A stretch of DNA of 64,000 nt from Ruminiclostridium papyrosolvens C7 (lineage in GTDB: Bacteria > Bacillota > Clostridia > Acetivibrionales > DSM-1351): positions 1 through 64,000 of the forward strand of contig NZ_ATAY01000094.1 of assembly GCF_000421965.1 (NCBI RefSeq). Reading direction: 5' to 3'. The notes beneath the pieces were generated by a model. That model had not been told where the DNA came from. It saw nothing but the letters and a program-made list of their open reading frames with translations, and did not search any database. The translations under genes were made by a program, and so were the position numbers. Each line of letters starts with the position of its first letter. The stretch's first letter is position 1. Positions 1 through 8,307 of this stretch are shown here, piece by piece.

Positions 1-55
1 CCCCAAAACCTTGGTAGCGAAGTACTTTGATTTGTTGTTTTTGCTCTCCTGTCAT
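1..55 (-). CDS. 5' end of a small HTH-like protein (cut by window edge)
   Basis: Eighteen codons are visible, beginning MTGEQKQQIKVLRYQGFG, preceded by a GGAGG site 9-10 bases upstream. The start resembles short Clostridia proteins with a resolvase/sigma-like helix-turn-helix that accompany mobile elements. The remainder lies outside the window, so the family call is tentative. Confidence 0.45.
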   Translation of the reverse strand, partial: MTGEQKQQIKVLRYQGFG

Positions 56-62
56 TATTTGT

Positions 63-117
63 AATACCTCCTTGTATGCATTTTTTACTTTTTAGTAATC
101 TGTGTCAAGGAGGTATT
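63..117. repeat. 12-bp perfect inverted repeat
   Basis: AATACCTCCTTG at 63-74 is matched exactly by CAAGGAGGTATT at 106-117, with a 31-base spacer. One arm contains the Shine-Dalgarno sequence of the leftward gene. The other arm presents an equivalent site in front of a five-codon rightward ORF (ATG at 121). This could be a recombination footprint or a structured leader. Confidence 0.5.
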
Positions 118-392
118 TCCATGAATAGTACAAACTAGAAAGCATTAATTGCTCCATGTGGGGAAATTGGCACGGCTTTATGTGTATAACATTAATATCG
201 TATATAATATGTATACCACAATCCATTTGTATTAATCGCTTACTTGTTTAATTAAAATACATTTGCACTTTGCTTTAGTTTTTGATTTAGCTAAAATATG
301 AAATTTACTTCTATATTTAATAGTATTCAAAATTAGATTGAGTACTTAAACATTATTTTTATACAATTATAAGAATAATGTTTAAGTATACG
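118..392. other. AT-rich intergenic stretch
   Basis: No coding region is supported here apart from a five-codon ORF at its start. It lies downstream of the leftward acetyltransferase gene. No tRNA, riboswitch or convincing terminator was recognised. Confidence 0.5.
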
Positions 393-806
393 CTATCCAT
401 TAATACGCTTTGTCATTCCTGCTCCTTGATTATCATTAGGTCTTTGAACAAAACCAAACTTTTCATAAAAGCCTTCTTTCCCTTTTGCCACTGTTAATGC
501 ATATAGCATATAATCACATTCTACTGAATTATCATCTAAAAACTGCAGAACTTTCTGCATCATACTTTTAATACTCTGATCGTGGTACTGTTGAACTACT
601 ATTACATCTGTAATATATGCAACATAGCCAAAATCAAATAAAACTCTAGCCATACCAACTATCTCATCATCATCTCTTGCTGCCACAATATAATTGGTGT
701 GCTGCAATCCTCTCTCTGCCTGTTCGTATTGAAGTTCCTTAAAACCGACAGCTTTTCTCAAACTGTTATACTCTCTACCTGCTAACTTATTATCATATTT
801 TATTAT
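393..806 (-). CDS. GNAT family N-acetyltransferase
   Basis: A small acetyltransferase that would transfer an acetyl group from acetyl-CoA to an unidentified amine. The central IVGMARVLFDFGYVAYITDV stretch is typical of GNAT beta strands and the C-terminal YEKFGFVQRPND segment matches the usual FYEKLGF ending. The reading frame continues upstream of the TTG at 761 with residues reading IIKYDNKLAGREYNSLRKAV, exactly where relatives begin with M-I-I-K/Y. At that point (806) the codon is ATA, six bases after AGGAG. Either ATA is used as a start or the original ATG has decayed. The substrate is unknown. Confidence 0.75.
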   Translation of the reverse strand: MIKYDNKLAGREYNSLRKAVGFKELQYEQAERGLQHTNYIVAARDDDEIVGMARVLFDFGYVAYITDVIVVQQYHDQSIKSMMQKVLQFLDDNSVECDYMLYALTVAKGKEGFYEKFGFVQRPNDNQGAGMTKRING

Positions 807-865
807 GTTATACTCCTATCTCAAAATAAATACAGCTCCTTATCACCTAATAAAATTGAATATGA

Positions 866-1216
866 TTGGGATTATTTGATTTTAAAGTTGAATGTGTCAA
901 AACAGACAATGGATTTGAATTTATTAATACACTGAATCAGCATAAAAACAAACCGACCCTTTTCGAGGTGAAGCTTGAAAAGGCATGCATAAAGCATAAA
1001 ATGATTAGGCAGTATACACCGAGGCATAACGGTATGGTAGAACGAAGCCTCCGTAAAGATAACGAATACTTTTACGCAGTTCATAAATTCTACTCTTACC
1101 AAGACTTTAAGAAACAACTATACATACACAATTGGATATATAACAGATCTCCTATGCGTCCATTAGGCTGAAAATCGCCTAATGAAACGCTCCATTATTT
1201 TTTGCTAATTGTATAA
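866..1216 (+). pseudogene. IS481-like transposase remnant (integrase core)
   Basis: Only the second half of a DDE integrase-core domain remains. It shows the second Asp in KTDNGFEF and the catalytic Glu region in RHNGMVERSLRKDNEYFY. A TGA at 1169-1171 stands where relatives have Trp before K-S-P-N-E-T-L, and the frame then runs on to TAA at 1214-1216. The N-terminal catalytic Asp is absent. This is a dead insertion-sequence fragment. Confidence 0.75.
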
Positions 1217-1324
1217 CACATATTTGACAAACAAACATAACTTTCTTGATATTTGTTTAAGGTATTATCTAATTTGTTTATTATTAAGGGCATTAGAAAA
1301 ACTGTTAATTAATTTAACATATAA
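1217..1324. other. short AT-rich spacer
   Basis: It separates the transposase remnant from the converging anti-sigma gene. No gene or strong terminator was seen. Confidence 0.4.
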
Positions 1325-2296
1325 TTATGGGTTACCTGTTATTACCTCAAATTCAGTAGAAAAAATAGTTTTTTCTTCTAAAGTATCTATAATATCAAGC
1401 CTTAGTTTATCAGGAACATTTGTTACAGGATTAAAAACTGCATGGTAAGAATTACTTTTACTAGTTACGCCATTTTCATTAATCTGTTCAGTTCCTGTAA
1501 GAGAATTCAATTGAATCCGCTTACCTTTTTCATCTAAAAGCTTCAATGAAAATTCATTATCATCATTCGGTTTCGTGTAATCAAAATCTATGCATAATGC
1601 TGCAGGAGTAAATGATATTTTTCTTATAAATACTTTTTTATTATCAGACTCAAAAGATTTCATAATTGGATACTCTTTTGTATTCAAATCCGATCTAGCT
1701 CTACTTACTGGGACGTGAAATTCAAACTCTCTTTTTAAGCCCGTTGATTCCTTAACAATAAGTTTTAAATTGAATGTATCCGGCAAATCATTTGGAACAC
1801 TAGTTTTCAATGATATCAAGTAAACCCCTTTTGGCTCATCTTTAATTCCGCCATTTAAACTACCAGAAATCAACTTATCCTTATAGTATAATAAATATTG
1901 TAAAGAACTAGTATATGGATTAACCCCTTTTAATGCTAAGCCGAAACTAATCCCTGATTTATCATAGTAAATTTCATTTATTGAAACAGTTCCATTTTGT
2001 TTTGTAACCTCCATACCAGTAAAATTGGTCAATCCCTCTTTACTTACTGTTTTTAGTCCTTCATCTGTAAATTGTAAGAATACAGAGCCAACAAATGGAA
2101 CTCTAGAAAGTGTCTTTGCCACAGAGGGTGATGCATAACAAGTTCCAAATAAGCCCATCAACAATACTAATGTTGAAATCGTAATAGTAATAAAATGTCT
2201 TAATAAAAATGTTTTTTGTCCCCTTTTAATTGCTGAATTAGCCACTGCCTCCAATCTTTCAGGCAAATAAATATTATCAAACGAATTTTTCTGCAT
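1325..2296 (-). CDS. Membrane-anchored anti-sigma factor (DUF4179-like)
   Basis: The 323-residue protein has a short cytoplasmic N-terminus, one membrane helix at about residues 33-55 (HFITITISTLVLLMGLFGTC) and a large extracytoplasmic beta-rich region. That order is typical of ECF anti-sigma factors of the DUF4179/DUF5643 type. The segment SVFLQFTDEGLKTVSKEG after the helix fits this family. It starts 12 bases after the end of the ECF sigma gene with a GGAGGAGG site, so the two form an operon. Its expected job is to bind and silence the sigma factor until an envelope signal arrives. Its partner gene is frameshifted, so it may now be without a target. Confidence 0.7.
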   Translation of the reverse strand: MQKNSFDNIYLPERLEAVANSAIKRGQKTFLLRHFITITISTLVLLMGLFGTCYASPSVAKTLSRVPFVGSVFLQFTDEGLKTVSKEGLTNFTGMEVTKQNGTVSINEIYYDKSGISFGLALKGVNPYTSSLQYLLYYKDKLISGSLNGGIKDEPKGVYLISLKTSVPNDLPDTFNLKLIVKESTGLKREFEFHVPVSRARSDLNTKEYPIMKSFESDNKKVFIRKISFTPAALCIDFDYTKPNDDNEFSLKLLDEKGKRIQLNSLTGTEQINENGVTSKSNSYHAVFNPVTNVPDKLRLDIIDTLEEKTIFSTEFEVITGNP

Positions 2297-2308
2297 TTTT
2301 ACCTCCTC

Positions 2309-2840
2309 CTAAATTTCTATATTAGTGCGCAAAAATTTTAGTGCCTTATTTAGTCGAGTTTTTACGGTTCCTATTGGACAAGATAAAACCTCTGAAATTT
2401 GAGCTATAGTAAAGTCCTGAAAATATTTTAGAATCACTATTGTTTTTTCATTAAAAGCTAACCGTTCAATTGATTCCATCAAATCTATCCCAGAAATAAT
2501 ACTTTCTTCTATATTTTCTACATTAATATCTTTAATGTCTTCATTAAGTATTTTCTCTTCATTATCATTAATCTTTTTCTTTATTCTCAAAGCATTTAAT
2601 GAACAGTTTATTACAATCCTTGTAATCCATGTGTTAAAAAATTCAGGATTTTTTAATTTTTTTATTGAAATATATGATCTATAAATAGTATCGTGCAAAA
2701 CATCCAAAGCATCATTTTCATTTCTCATATATACATATGCTAACCTATATATCTTCCTTCCTTTCAAGTATTAATTCTGAAGATGCTATTTTGTCTCCAT
2801 TTATAGCTTTCAAGGCTTTTTCTAAATCTACCTGATTCAT
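2309..2840 (-). pseudogene. ECF-type RNA polymerase sigma factor, frameshifted
   Basis: The true start appears to be ATG at 2840 after AAGGAG, encoding 31 residues that begin MNQVDLEKALKAINGDK and end at TAG 2745. The remainder of sigma region 2 (RKIYRLAYVYMRNENDAL, then TWITRIVINCSLNALR) and region 4 (FQDFTIAQISEVLSCPIG and TVKTRLNKALKFLR) lies in another frame, open from a TTG at 2767. The two frames overlap in a GGAAGGAAG repeat, where a two-base loss would restore the usual spacing between G-D-K and I-Y-R. It may be inactivated, or translated in shortened form from TTG. The anti-sigma gene follows directly. Confidence 0.7.
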
Positions 2841-3019
2841 GTACATCTCCTTACAATGTAAACTTTTTACTAAAATTTTGTCTTCTATATAATTAGACAA
2901 TGGTTTTACTAAAATGGTTTTAGTTTTTTATAAATATATTATAAATAATTTAAAGAACGTTATATTATCCGTCTCATGCAATAGAACTGTTAGGCTACTC
3001 GTCAAAGTATTATTGCAAT
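2841..3019. other. Upstream region of the sigma gene
   Basis: The region is very AT-rich. It contains the perfect palindrome ACTAAAATGGTTTTAGT and a nearby repeat of GGTTTTA around 2893-2925, upstream of the sigma start. These could be promoter or operator elements. No gene is supported. Confidence 0.35.
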
Positions 3020-3275
3020 TTAGCGTAAGTTGCTCTTCCCTAAACTGCTTTTGTATGTACTCTTATCTTCTTTGTATTTTTTACCCATTGTATCAACATA
3101 GTACCCCTGCACTAAATTCCTCATTTTTATTCCTGTTCTTCATATTTACCTTAAAAATGATTAATCTACTTTTTCTTAAAGAAATACCATAAAACTTGAT
3201 ATATTCTTTTTGGGTGATACTTCTAATAGTATAGTAGTATAGAAAAAAGTCGGTTTCAACATCACACCTTTCCAC
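3020..3275 (-). pseudogene. IS200/IS605-type TnpA remnant (C-terminal part)
   Basis: One frame gives KSRLIIFKVNMKNRNKNEEF followed by SAG. After a one-base shift the frame continues GYYVDTMGKKYKED and ends at TAA 3020. Both parts match the C-terminal Y1-transposase pattern (K-S-x-L-x-I-F, then F-W-x-x-G-Y-Y-V-x-T-V-G). The catalytic His-U-His motif and Tyr are missing or unrecognisable. Confidence 0.6.
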
Positions 3276-3489
3276 CCCACCAATTATCTTTAAACAGCTC
3301 CTACTTCAATCTTAATTCTTAAAAAATACCTTTCCTTTATAATTTGTTGCAAAACTGGTGAAATTTATAGTTCCCTTCAGGTGATTAGCTGTGTGTCGTT
3401 CATAATTTAACATGAACTCCATCTTTTATTAAATTTTGATATTATATCAAAAGAGGCTCTTATATAGCCTGCACAACTATAAGATTTTT

Positions 3490-3512
3490 AACCCCAAGTC
3501 CAATGTGGGGTT
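3490..3512. terminator. Short stem-loop near the secreted-protein gene end
   Basis: AACCCCA and TGGGGTT flank a short loop and are followed by T-rich sequence on the plus strand. It sits just beyond the stronger terminator at 3526-3553. Confidence 0.4.
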
Positions 3513-3525
3513 TTCTATACACAAC

Positions 3526-3553
3526 AAAAACAGGACAGTTTAGTCCTGTTTTT
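3526..3553 (-). terminator. Rho-independent terminator (bidirectional)
   Basis: An 11-base perfect stem (AAAAACAGGAC at 3526-3536, GTCCTGTTTTT at 3543-3553) with a six-base loop lies 28 bases past the stop codon of the leftward secreted-protein gene. Confidence 0.8.
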
Positions 3554-3581
3554 GTATATAAAACTAATTAATAAATTAGGT

Positions 3582-4595
3582 TTAATAATTTACATGTACG
3601 CTACAGTATGGGTTTGGACTCAAAAAGTCAAATTTTTCTGACTTTTCTACGCTAAATCCTAATGATGCTGGCCACGAAATTGAAGGCGAAATTGAAAGAC
3701 TTGTTTGCTGATGAGCATATTTTGCATAAGCGCTAATCCAATGTTTTGAAGAATCATTTACATTTGCATAATAACTCATATAGCCACGATAATTTGAACG
3801 TAAATATCCACCATTAGTATCCGCATCATGAGACCACAAAGCGTAGGATACAACTGAACCTCCAGAGTCAGCCACAGACTTTTCTGGTGTGGTAAACGTC
3901 TCTGTACCACTACTAGGATTATGCCAAGAATTTGTCCAATCATCTTTAAAATAGCTATAAATAGGATCGTTAGTTTGAGTCAATGCCTCGTCATGTCCAA
4001 GACCGATAACGTCTATTTGTGTGTATTTGGGGACTGTGAGCCATGTCCATTGGGCAGAAAGTTTGTACAGAGTCCCACTTACGTGTGAAACAAGTAAATT
4101 CATTGTTATCCATCCATCAGTATCAGTTTCGTAAGCAGCCCCACTATCATAAATGCTCGTTGTCGTGAAGGTCCCACCTGTTGTTGAAGCATTGGTTACA
4201 CTTTGGGGTTGATTATGTTTCTTATTGTACTCCTGTACCTCATAAAAACATTGTTCCTTTGTCAATTCCGTTACTTTACTTGTACCTTCATCAGTTACTT
4301 TTTTTTCTTTACTCTTACTGTGAGTGGCCCCTTTTTCATCTTGTTGTCGTGATATTCTGTAATATCTCGTATCTGTAGATACTATTTCGCCATCCTTATA
4401 TGTAAATAATTCTGACTCTGGAAGGTCGTTAATTTGCTCAGATGTGAATCCTGCATTTAAAAGTTTACTTATTATTTTTTCTTTGTCACTAACAACATTT
4501 GTATTATCACTCTCTACAGCAAAAGTAATGCTTGAACTTAGTATAATCGAAGCAGTGAGAATACCTACGAAAAATAACTTTAATGATGCTTTCAT
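3582..4595 (-). CDS. Secreted protein of unknown function
   Basis: A 337-residue protein with a clear signal peptide (MKASLKLFFVGILTASIILS, predicted cleavage after the A of TFA at about residue 26). The mature part begins with an acidic helical stretch. A Ser/Thr- and aromatic-rich C-terminal half follows (about residues 140-337, with repeated Trp, Tyr and His-Asp-containing strands), which suggests a beta-sandwich. No catalytic signature was recognised. It is a single-gene unit with its own terminator. The AGGAG site is 7-8 bases upstream of the ATG. It could bind carbohydrate or be a secreted effector, but nothing in the sequence decides this. Confidence 0.75.
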   Translation of the reverse strand: MKASLKLFFVGILTASIILSSSITFAVESDNTNVVSDKEKIISKLLNAGFTSEQINDLPESELFTYKDGEIVSTDTRYYRISRQQDEKGATHSKSKEKKVTDEGTSKVTELTKEQCFYEVQEYNKKHNQPQSVTNASTTGGTFTTTSIYDSGAAYETDTDGWITMNLLVSHVSGTLYKLSAQWTWLTVPKYTQIDVIGLGHDEALTQTNDPIYSYFKDDWTNSWHNPSSGTETFTTPEKSVADSGGSVVSYALWSHDADTNGGYLRSNYRGYMSYYANVNDSSKHWISAYAKYAHQQTSLSISPSISWPASLGFSVEKSEKFDFLSPNPYCSVHVNY

Positions 4596-4905
4596 AAAAA
4601 TTGTGTACTCCTTAAAATAATGTTTGATTTTTACAAATAAAACTGAAGATAGGCCGGCCGAAATTCTTCAAATTGTAAATGGAAAATTATAATTATTTGA
4701 AAATTATACAATAATAATCCTTTAATGTTAACTTATTCCATGTATTACTATACCAAAATATGCAAAGGGGGGGCTAAGTTTATTTGATGTGTGGAATAAA
4801 ATGCGAAGTTAGCCATCTTATAGTTTGGTTTTAACTAAAGCGAGTATATTCCCCTGCCATATAGAATAAAAAATTGTTGAAAATAAATAGTATTGTTAAA
4901 AGGTT
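4596..4905. other. Intergenic region with a GGCCGGCC palindrome
   Basis: A noncoding AT-rich stretch upstream of the secreted-protein gene. AGGCCGGCCG near 4652 is an isolated GC-rich palindrome in AT-rich surroundings. A G7 run occurs near 4767. No gene was seen. Confidence 0.4.
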
Positions 4906-5872
4906 TTACTCAATTCCACACTCAATTTCCGCTCCATCCAGCAAGCTAAAAATCAACCTGGAATCCTCAAAAATCACTACCTTCTCCACCAGCTTAAAAT
5001 ATATCTCTTTATCAAACTGTTGTAATGGCTCGGCATCTTTAAAAATATGAACAAACCTTTTGGCGGTGACTCTTTTAAGAATATCCTCACTGTTAATCTG
5101 TTCTTTCCATTTGCTCATAAAATACTCCCTGTTTTCCAGTACTGTATTGAAAGCACTCACAAATGCCATATATAGAGCCTCGCCATTAATATGTCTGTTG
5201 TTACAGCCCTTTTCCCCTTTAGTCACATACTTATTATTACACTGCCAAACGATCCTTTTTAATCTTTCATCATTAGAGTTCCATACCTTCCTTCCATAGA
5301 CTCCACCACAACAGCCGCAGATAATTCTGCCTGCAAATGGGTTAGTGTTGGTAATATAGTCCATCTTTTGAATGTTATATTTTTCAGCATAAGCTCTTCG
5401 TCTCTCCCTCTCAAGCTGCACTGCTTCCCATGTTTCTTTGTCTATTATCGCAGGATGACTTTCCTCCACATAGTATTGCGGAACAGCTCCGTTATTCTCT
5501 ACTCGCTTTTTTGAAAGAAAATCCACTGTGTAGGTTTTTTGAAGCAAAGCCTCTCCCTTATACTTTTCGTTGCTCAACATCTTTTTTATGCTACTTTCGT
5601 ACCACTTCGCCTTACCGTTCCAGTTTGGAATGCCTTCTGTTTCAAGCTCATATGCAATCCTGTTAGTGCCTTTCCCATTAAGGTACTCGGCATATATTCT
5701 TCTCACAATTTTTGCTTGCTTTTCATTTATAATAAGGTTACCGTTTTCATCTTTGTCATAGCCCATGAATTTTGTATGGTTGACTATAACCTTACCCTGC
5801 TCAAAGCGCCTTCTGATGCCCCATGTACAATTCCTACTAATGGAAAAACTTTCCTCCTGCCTTGAGGCGTCG
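4906..5872 (-). pseudogene. Large serine recombinase, N-terminally truncated
   Basis: The ATG-initiated part encodes 286 residues (GYDKDENGNLIINEKQAKIV onward): the recombinase domain, a CGCCG/C-zinc ribbon (ICGCCGG, then WQCNNKY..GCNNRH) and the C-terminal tail. The same frame continues upstream through RRFEQGKVIVNHTKF and SRQEESFSISRN, so the gene was originally longer. The catalytic resolvase domain is missing beyond about 5872, where homology stops abruptly. The protein is a close paralogue of the intact integrase at 40120-41532, with long identical stretches. It cannot recombine DNA without its catalytic serine. Confidence 0.8.
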
Positions 5873-6356
5873 CTGATGATAATAAAACGCGAAATGCTTT
5901 GTTTTTTGAAGAAAACGACCCCCGGGGTCGAAATTCTGATAATTTTATTATACCGAAAATTATCTTATATTTTCTGTAACTATTTATTTTAGAGAGTTTT
6001 ACGGTTTTTTTATAAAACCTATACCCTCAAAAAATTGATTCGCGCATACCATCTCCGACTTTTTCCCACGCGTTTTCAATTAGTGCATACCCACCGTAAA
6101 AATCAAGTACCCGACAATAGAAAAAAGGTTAATGCCTTTTTTCAGCGTTAGCCCTCATTATTACTATAATATATATTTGATTTTTACTTTTGATACTGCT
6201 TACTGCATTATTGTAATTATGCAGTTAACAGTACTTTGACATCTAACTTGCATACTAGCAAATTCAATCACCTTAAACACTGAAAAACATTATATGGTTT
6301 TGTAGTTAGATTGCTCGCTTTTTTTGCAGTTAGTACTTTATCTTTGATTAATTCCC
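5873..6356. other. Noncoding junction next to truncated recombinase
   Basis: It contains the GC-rich palindrome CGACCCCCGGGGTCG near 5925-5939, a terminator-like hairpin at 6120-6143 and an imperfectly palindromic CTGCATTATTGTAATTATGC near 6211. A sister copy of the last sequence occurs near 6717. No gene is supported. Confidence 0.45.
6120..6143. terminator. Stem-loop with U-tract
   Basis: GAAAAAAGG (6120-6128) pairs with CCTTTTTTC (6135-6143) across a six-base loop. It would work as a terminator on either strand. Confidence 0.6.
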
Positions 6357-6495
6357 CTATTGACAATTACGTAAAATATCCCTAGTCTCCATCAATATTT
6401 TTTCCAGTTCCATCTTCACCGCATCCCCAATAGTAGTCCTTAGTGGTTTTCTCAATCCATTTTGTGTGTGCTAAATTATTTTGTTTTATTGCCAT
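6357..6495 (-). pseudogene. Chimeric remnant: IS200 TnpA start joined to NADAR-like tail
   Basis: The first residues, MAIKQNNLAHTKW, are a typical IS200 TnpA beginning and have an AAAGGTGA ribosome site. The sequence then switches to IEKTTKDYYWGCGEDGTGKN, the signature end of NADAR/YbiA-type proteins. After a frame break it continues ILMETRDILRNCQ and stops at TAG 6357. Just upstream (about 6513-6530), AAGCTAGTAGCTT forms a small hairpin of the kind found at IS200 left ends. This reads as a deletion scar joining two unrelated genes. It is unlikely to be functional. Confidence 0.6.
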
Positions 6496-6669
6496 TGAAA
6501 TCACCTTTCTTTAGTTAAGCTAGTAGCTTGAACAACTCTATTTTAACGGTTAGGTGATTTTTTTGTATAACTTTTTGGGGTCAGATCATAGCAGGTGGTT
6601 TGTTGTTTCACATGGCTCATTTCTATTCCGAGAAACTCGCCTAATGCTCAACAGGCTAAAGCCCATAAT

Positions 6670-6704
6670 AATGAACCAGCTTACTTAGATTCAGCTGGTT
6701 CATT
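6670..6704. terminator. 12-bp perfect stem-loop
   Basis: AATGAACCAGCT (6670-6681) and AGCTGGTTCATT (6693-6704) form a perfect stem with an 11-base loop. It lies about 130 bases downstream of the leftward immunity gene and is a candidate terminator or an IS-end hairpin. Confidence 0.5.
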
Positions 6705-6835
6705 TCATCTTTTAACTGCATTATTACAATTATGCAGTATATTATTTAACATAAAATATTCCACTAATAATACTATTATATTTATTTAAATAATGCATTC
6801 AGCTTTTGTATTATTTTGTAGTGAGTAACTGCACT

Positions 6836-7090
6836 TTATTCATATATTTTTCCAACATAAAATACAGTAGCAAAGAAATTCCAATCAATGTTTTTAGGTA
6901 CTTCAATGTTATTATTCACATAATACCCTTCCATATCTTCAATCCATGATTGTATAGATTCTAGATAATTTTCTATTGCTTTATTTTCCCACTCTACTGG
7001 ATTATTTTTTTTATCTGTAGCTAACTTCCCTAAGAAGTTAATAAAATCCTCCTTAGTTTTAACAGTTTTTATTTCTTCATGAACACTCAT
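6836..7090 (-). CDS. DUF7660-like immunity protein
   Basis: An 84-residue, acidic, Trp-rich protein. The pattern T-K-E-D-F-I-N-F-L..L..D, then WENKAIENYLESIQSWIEDM and a C-terminal WNFFATVFYVGKIYE resembles DUF7660 proteins, which are commonly found as immunity proteins next to polymorphic toxins. It begins 11 bases after the end of an orphan toxin C-terminus, with a GGAGG site. The expected role is cytoplasmic neutralisation of the toxin domain encoded immediately upstream. The assignment is from pattern memory and context. Confidence 0.65.
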   Translation of the reverse strand: MSVHEEIKTVKTKEDFINFLGKLATDKKNNPVEWENKAIENYLESIQSWIEDMEGYYVNNNIEVPKNIDWNFFATVFYVGKIYE

Positions 7091-7101
7091 AATTTGCCTC
7101 C

Positions 7102-7503
7102 TTATTTTATAGTAATGCTTTCTCCACCGCCTAATTTTAGTCTGATTGAACTACCACCATTGTTAGTTGTCATCTTAAAACCGCCTTTTGCTATTTCTTC
7201 TGGTGTAGCCCATTGAACAGGAACATCATTAAGTTCTGCCAGTCTATATGCCCCAAGCCTTCTATGGTCTAAAGTCCATATCTTGCCTAATTCATCTTCC
7301 CATACTTTCATAGTAGGCAAATCACTAGGCTTTAATGTTCCATTTTTCAATGATTCTGCATTCTGAAGTACAGTATATTCGCCAGTTTCATTCTTAATAG
7401 AACTTTGCATAAAGTTAATTTCTTTTGGATTTAGAGTTGATGGTAACTTAGCTTCAGCCGCTCCCTTAGATGTAAAGCTAACACTATTGTAGGGGTTTAC
7501 TCC
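7102..7503 (-). pseudogene. Orphan polymorphic-toxin C-terminal cassette
   Basis: The frame is open from 7503 (directly after a TAA) to 7102. It reads YNSVSFTSKGAAEAKLP, a linker common before Rhs/polymorphic toxin tips, then a toxin-like domain with MKVWEDELGKIWTLDHRRLG, VPVQWATPEEIAKGG and a short beta ending. The TLDHRRL..A pattern resembles ParB-like nuclease-fold toxin tips. The only ATG (7410) is internal and lacks a good ribosome site, so this is a displaced toxin tail waiting for recombination onto a full-length Rhs gene, not an independent gene. Its immunity gene follows at 7090. Confidence 0.65.
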
Positions 7504-7509
7504 TTATAT

Positions 7510-8238
7510 CTATAATTTCTTTTCCAACTCCGCAATAACACCATTCAACTTATCAATAACCTGCTTATTTATAAGTGTGTTATAATCTCCAACTCCATGT
7601 ACCGCCTTATTACGGATGTCCCGCAAAATCTTAATTTCACCATAGGTACTATCATCAATATAGCCTTCTTTAAACAGTATATTCATAGCTTCATATGGCA
7701 TTACTTTACGTGTTTGTTCAGGCTGTAATCTCTTCTCTAAAAACAATATCATCAACTTTTCAAACTTGACCCATGCAGTCATAAATTCGCCAAGAATATC
7801 TGATTTCTTTTCTTCCTTTATTTGTATATCAATTCCAAAAAGGTTTTTAAATAGTAGTTTTGCAAGTTCAGAGTATATCTCAACTTTACTTCTCTCGACT
7901 GTTAAACCATTACCTTGGTGGTATAACTGGTTTCTTAGCCTGTGAAACCACTCAATTTCTCCAAGGTCTATACCTTTAAGCTTATCACCAGAATACTGTT
8001 CAATAGCATCAATTAAGCAAGGAAAGCTTTCACTTATCTGGTCATACTCTTTTCTACTTAGATGTATACCAGTTATGCGTTTTGGTAAGCCTAAAAAAGT
8101 TTTTATCATTAATTCAACAGAATTATCAATGCTTATCATTGCAAGCCTTCGATTAACATCACTATCATTTTTTAGTAAAGATAATCCATGTTCAAGTATC
8201 TCACCCGGACCTGAAGACCAAGGTTGTCTCTCCATCAT
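7510..8238 (-). CDS. Protein with two HEPN-type motifs
   Basis: A 242-residue helical protein with two copies of the HEPN RNase signature R-N-x(3)-H: RNQLYH at residues 102-107 and RNKAVH at residues 209-214, each at the C-terminal end of a helical half. This suggests a tandem two-domain HEPN fold that could form an RNase active site within one chain. GGAGG precedes the ATG by about 6 bases. It ends 7 bases before the orphan toxin cassette. HEPN proteins often act as RNases in toxin-antitoxin, abortive-infection or polymorphic-toxin settings. Whether this one is toxin, immunity or regulator cannot be told from sequence. Confidence 0.65.
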   Translation of the reverse strand: MMERQPWSSGPGEILEHGLSLLKNDSDVNRRLAMISIDNSVELMIKTFLGLPKRITGIHLSRKEYDQISESFPCLIDAIEQYSGDKLKGIDLGEIEWFHRLRNQLYHQGNGLTVERSKVEIYSELAKLLFKNLFGIDIQIKEEKKSDILGEFMTAWVKFEKLMILFLEKRLQPEQTRKVMPYEAMNILFKEGYIDDSTYGEIKILRDIRNKAVHGVGDYNTLINKQVIDKLNGVIAELEKKL

Positions 8239-8307
8239 TTGTTACCTCCCCCAAATTTATAATAAAGCAGCTACTCTTCATTAGATAATTTTACCACTTT
8301 GATTTTA

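Noticed and set aside
1209..1448. Plus-strand ORF next to the IS481-like remnant
   Set aside because: It overlaps the well-supported anti-sigma gene on the opposite strand and has no recognisable content.
2745..2767. Programmed ribosomal frameshift in the ECF sigma gene
   Set aside because: No classical slippery heptamer or downstream structure was seen, and the two-base difference is better explained by repeat slippage or mutation.
2914..3192. Hydrophobic plus-strand ORF of 92 codons
   Set aside because: It is antisense to an IS200 TnpA remnant; its hydrophobicity comes from AT-rich sequence.
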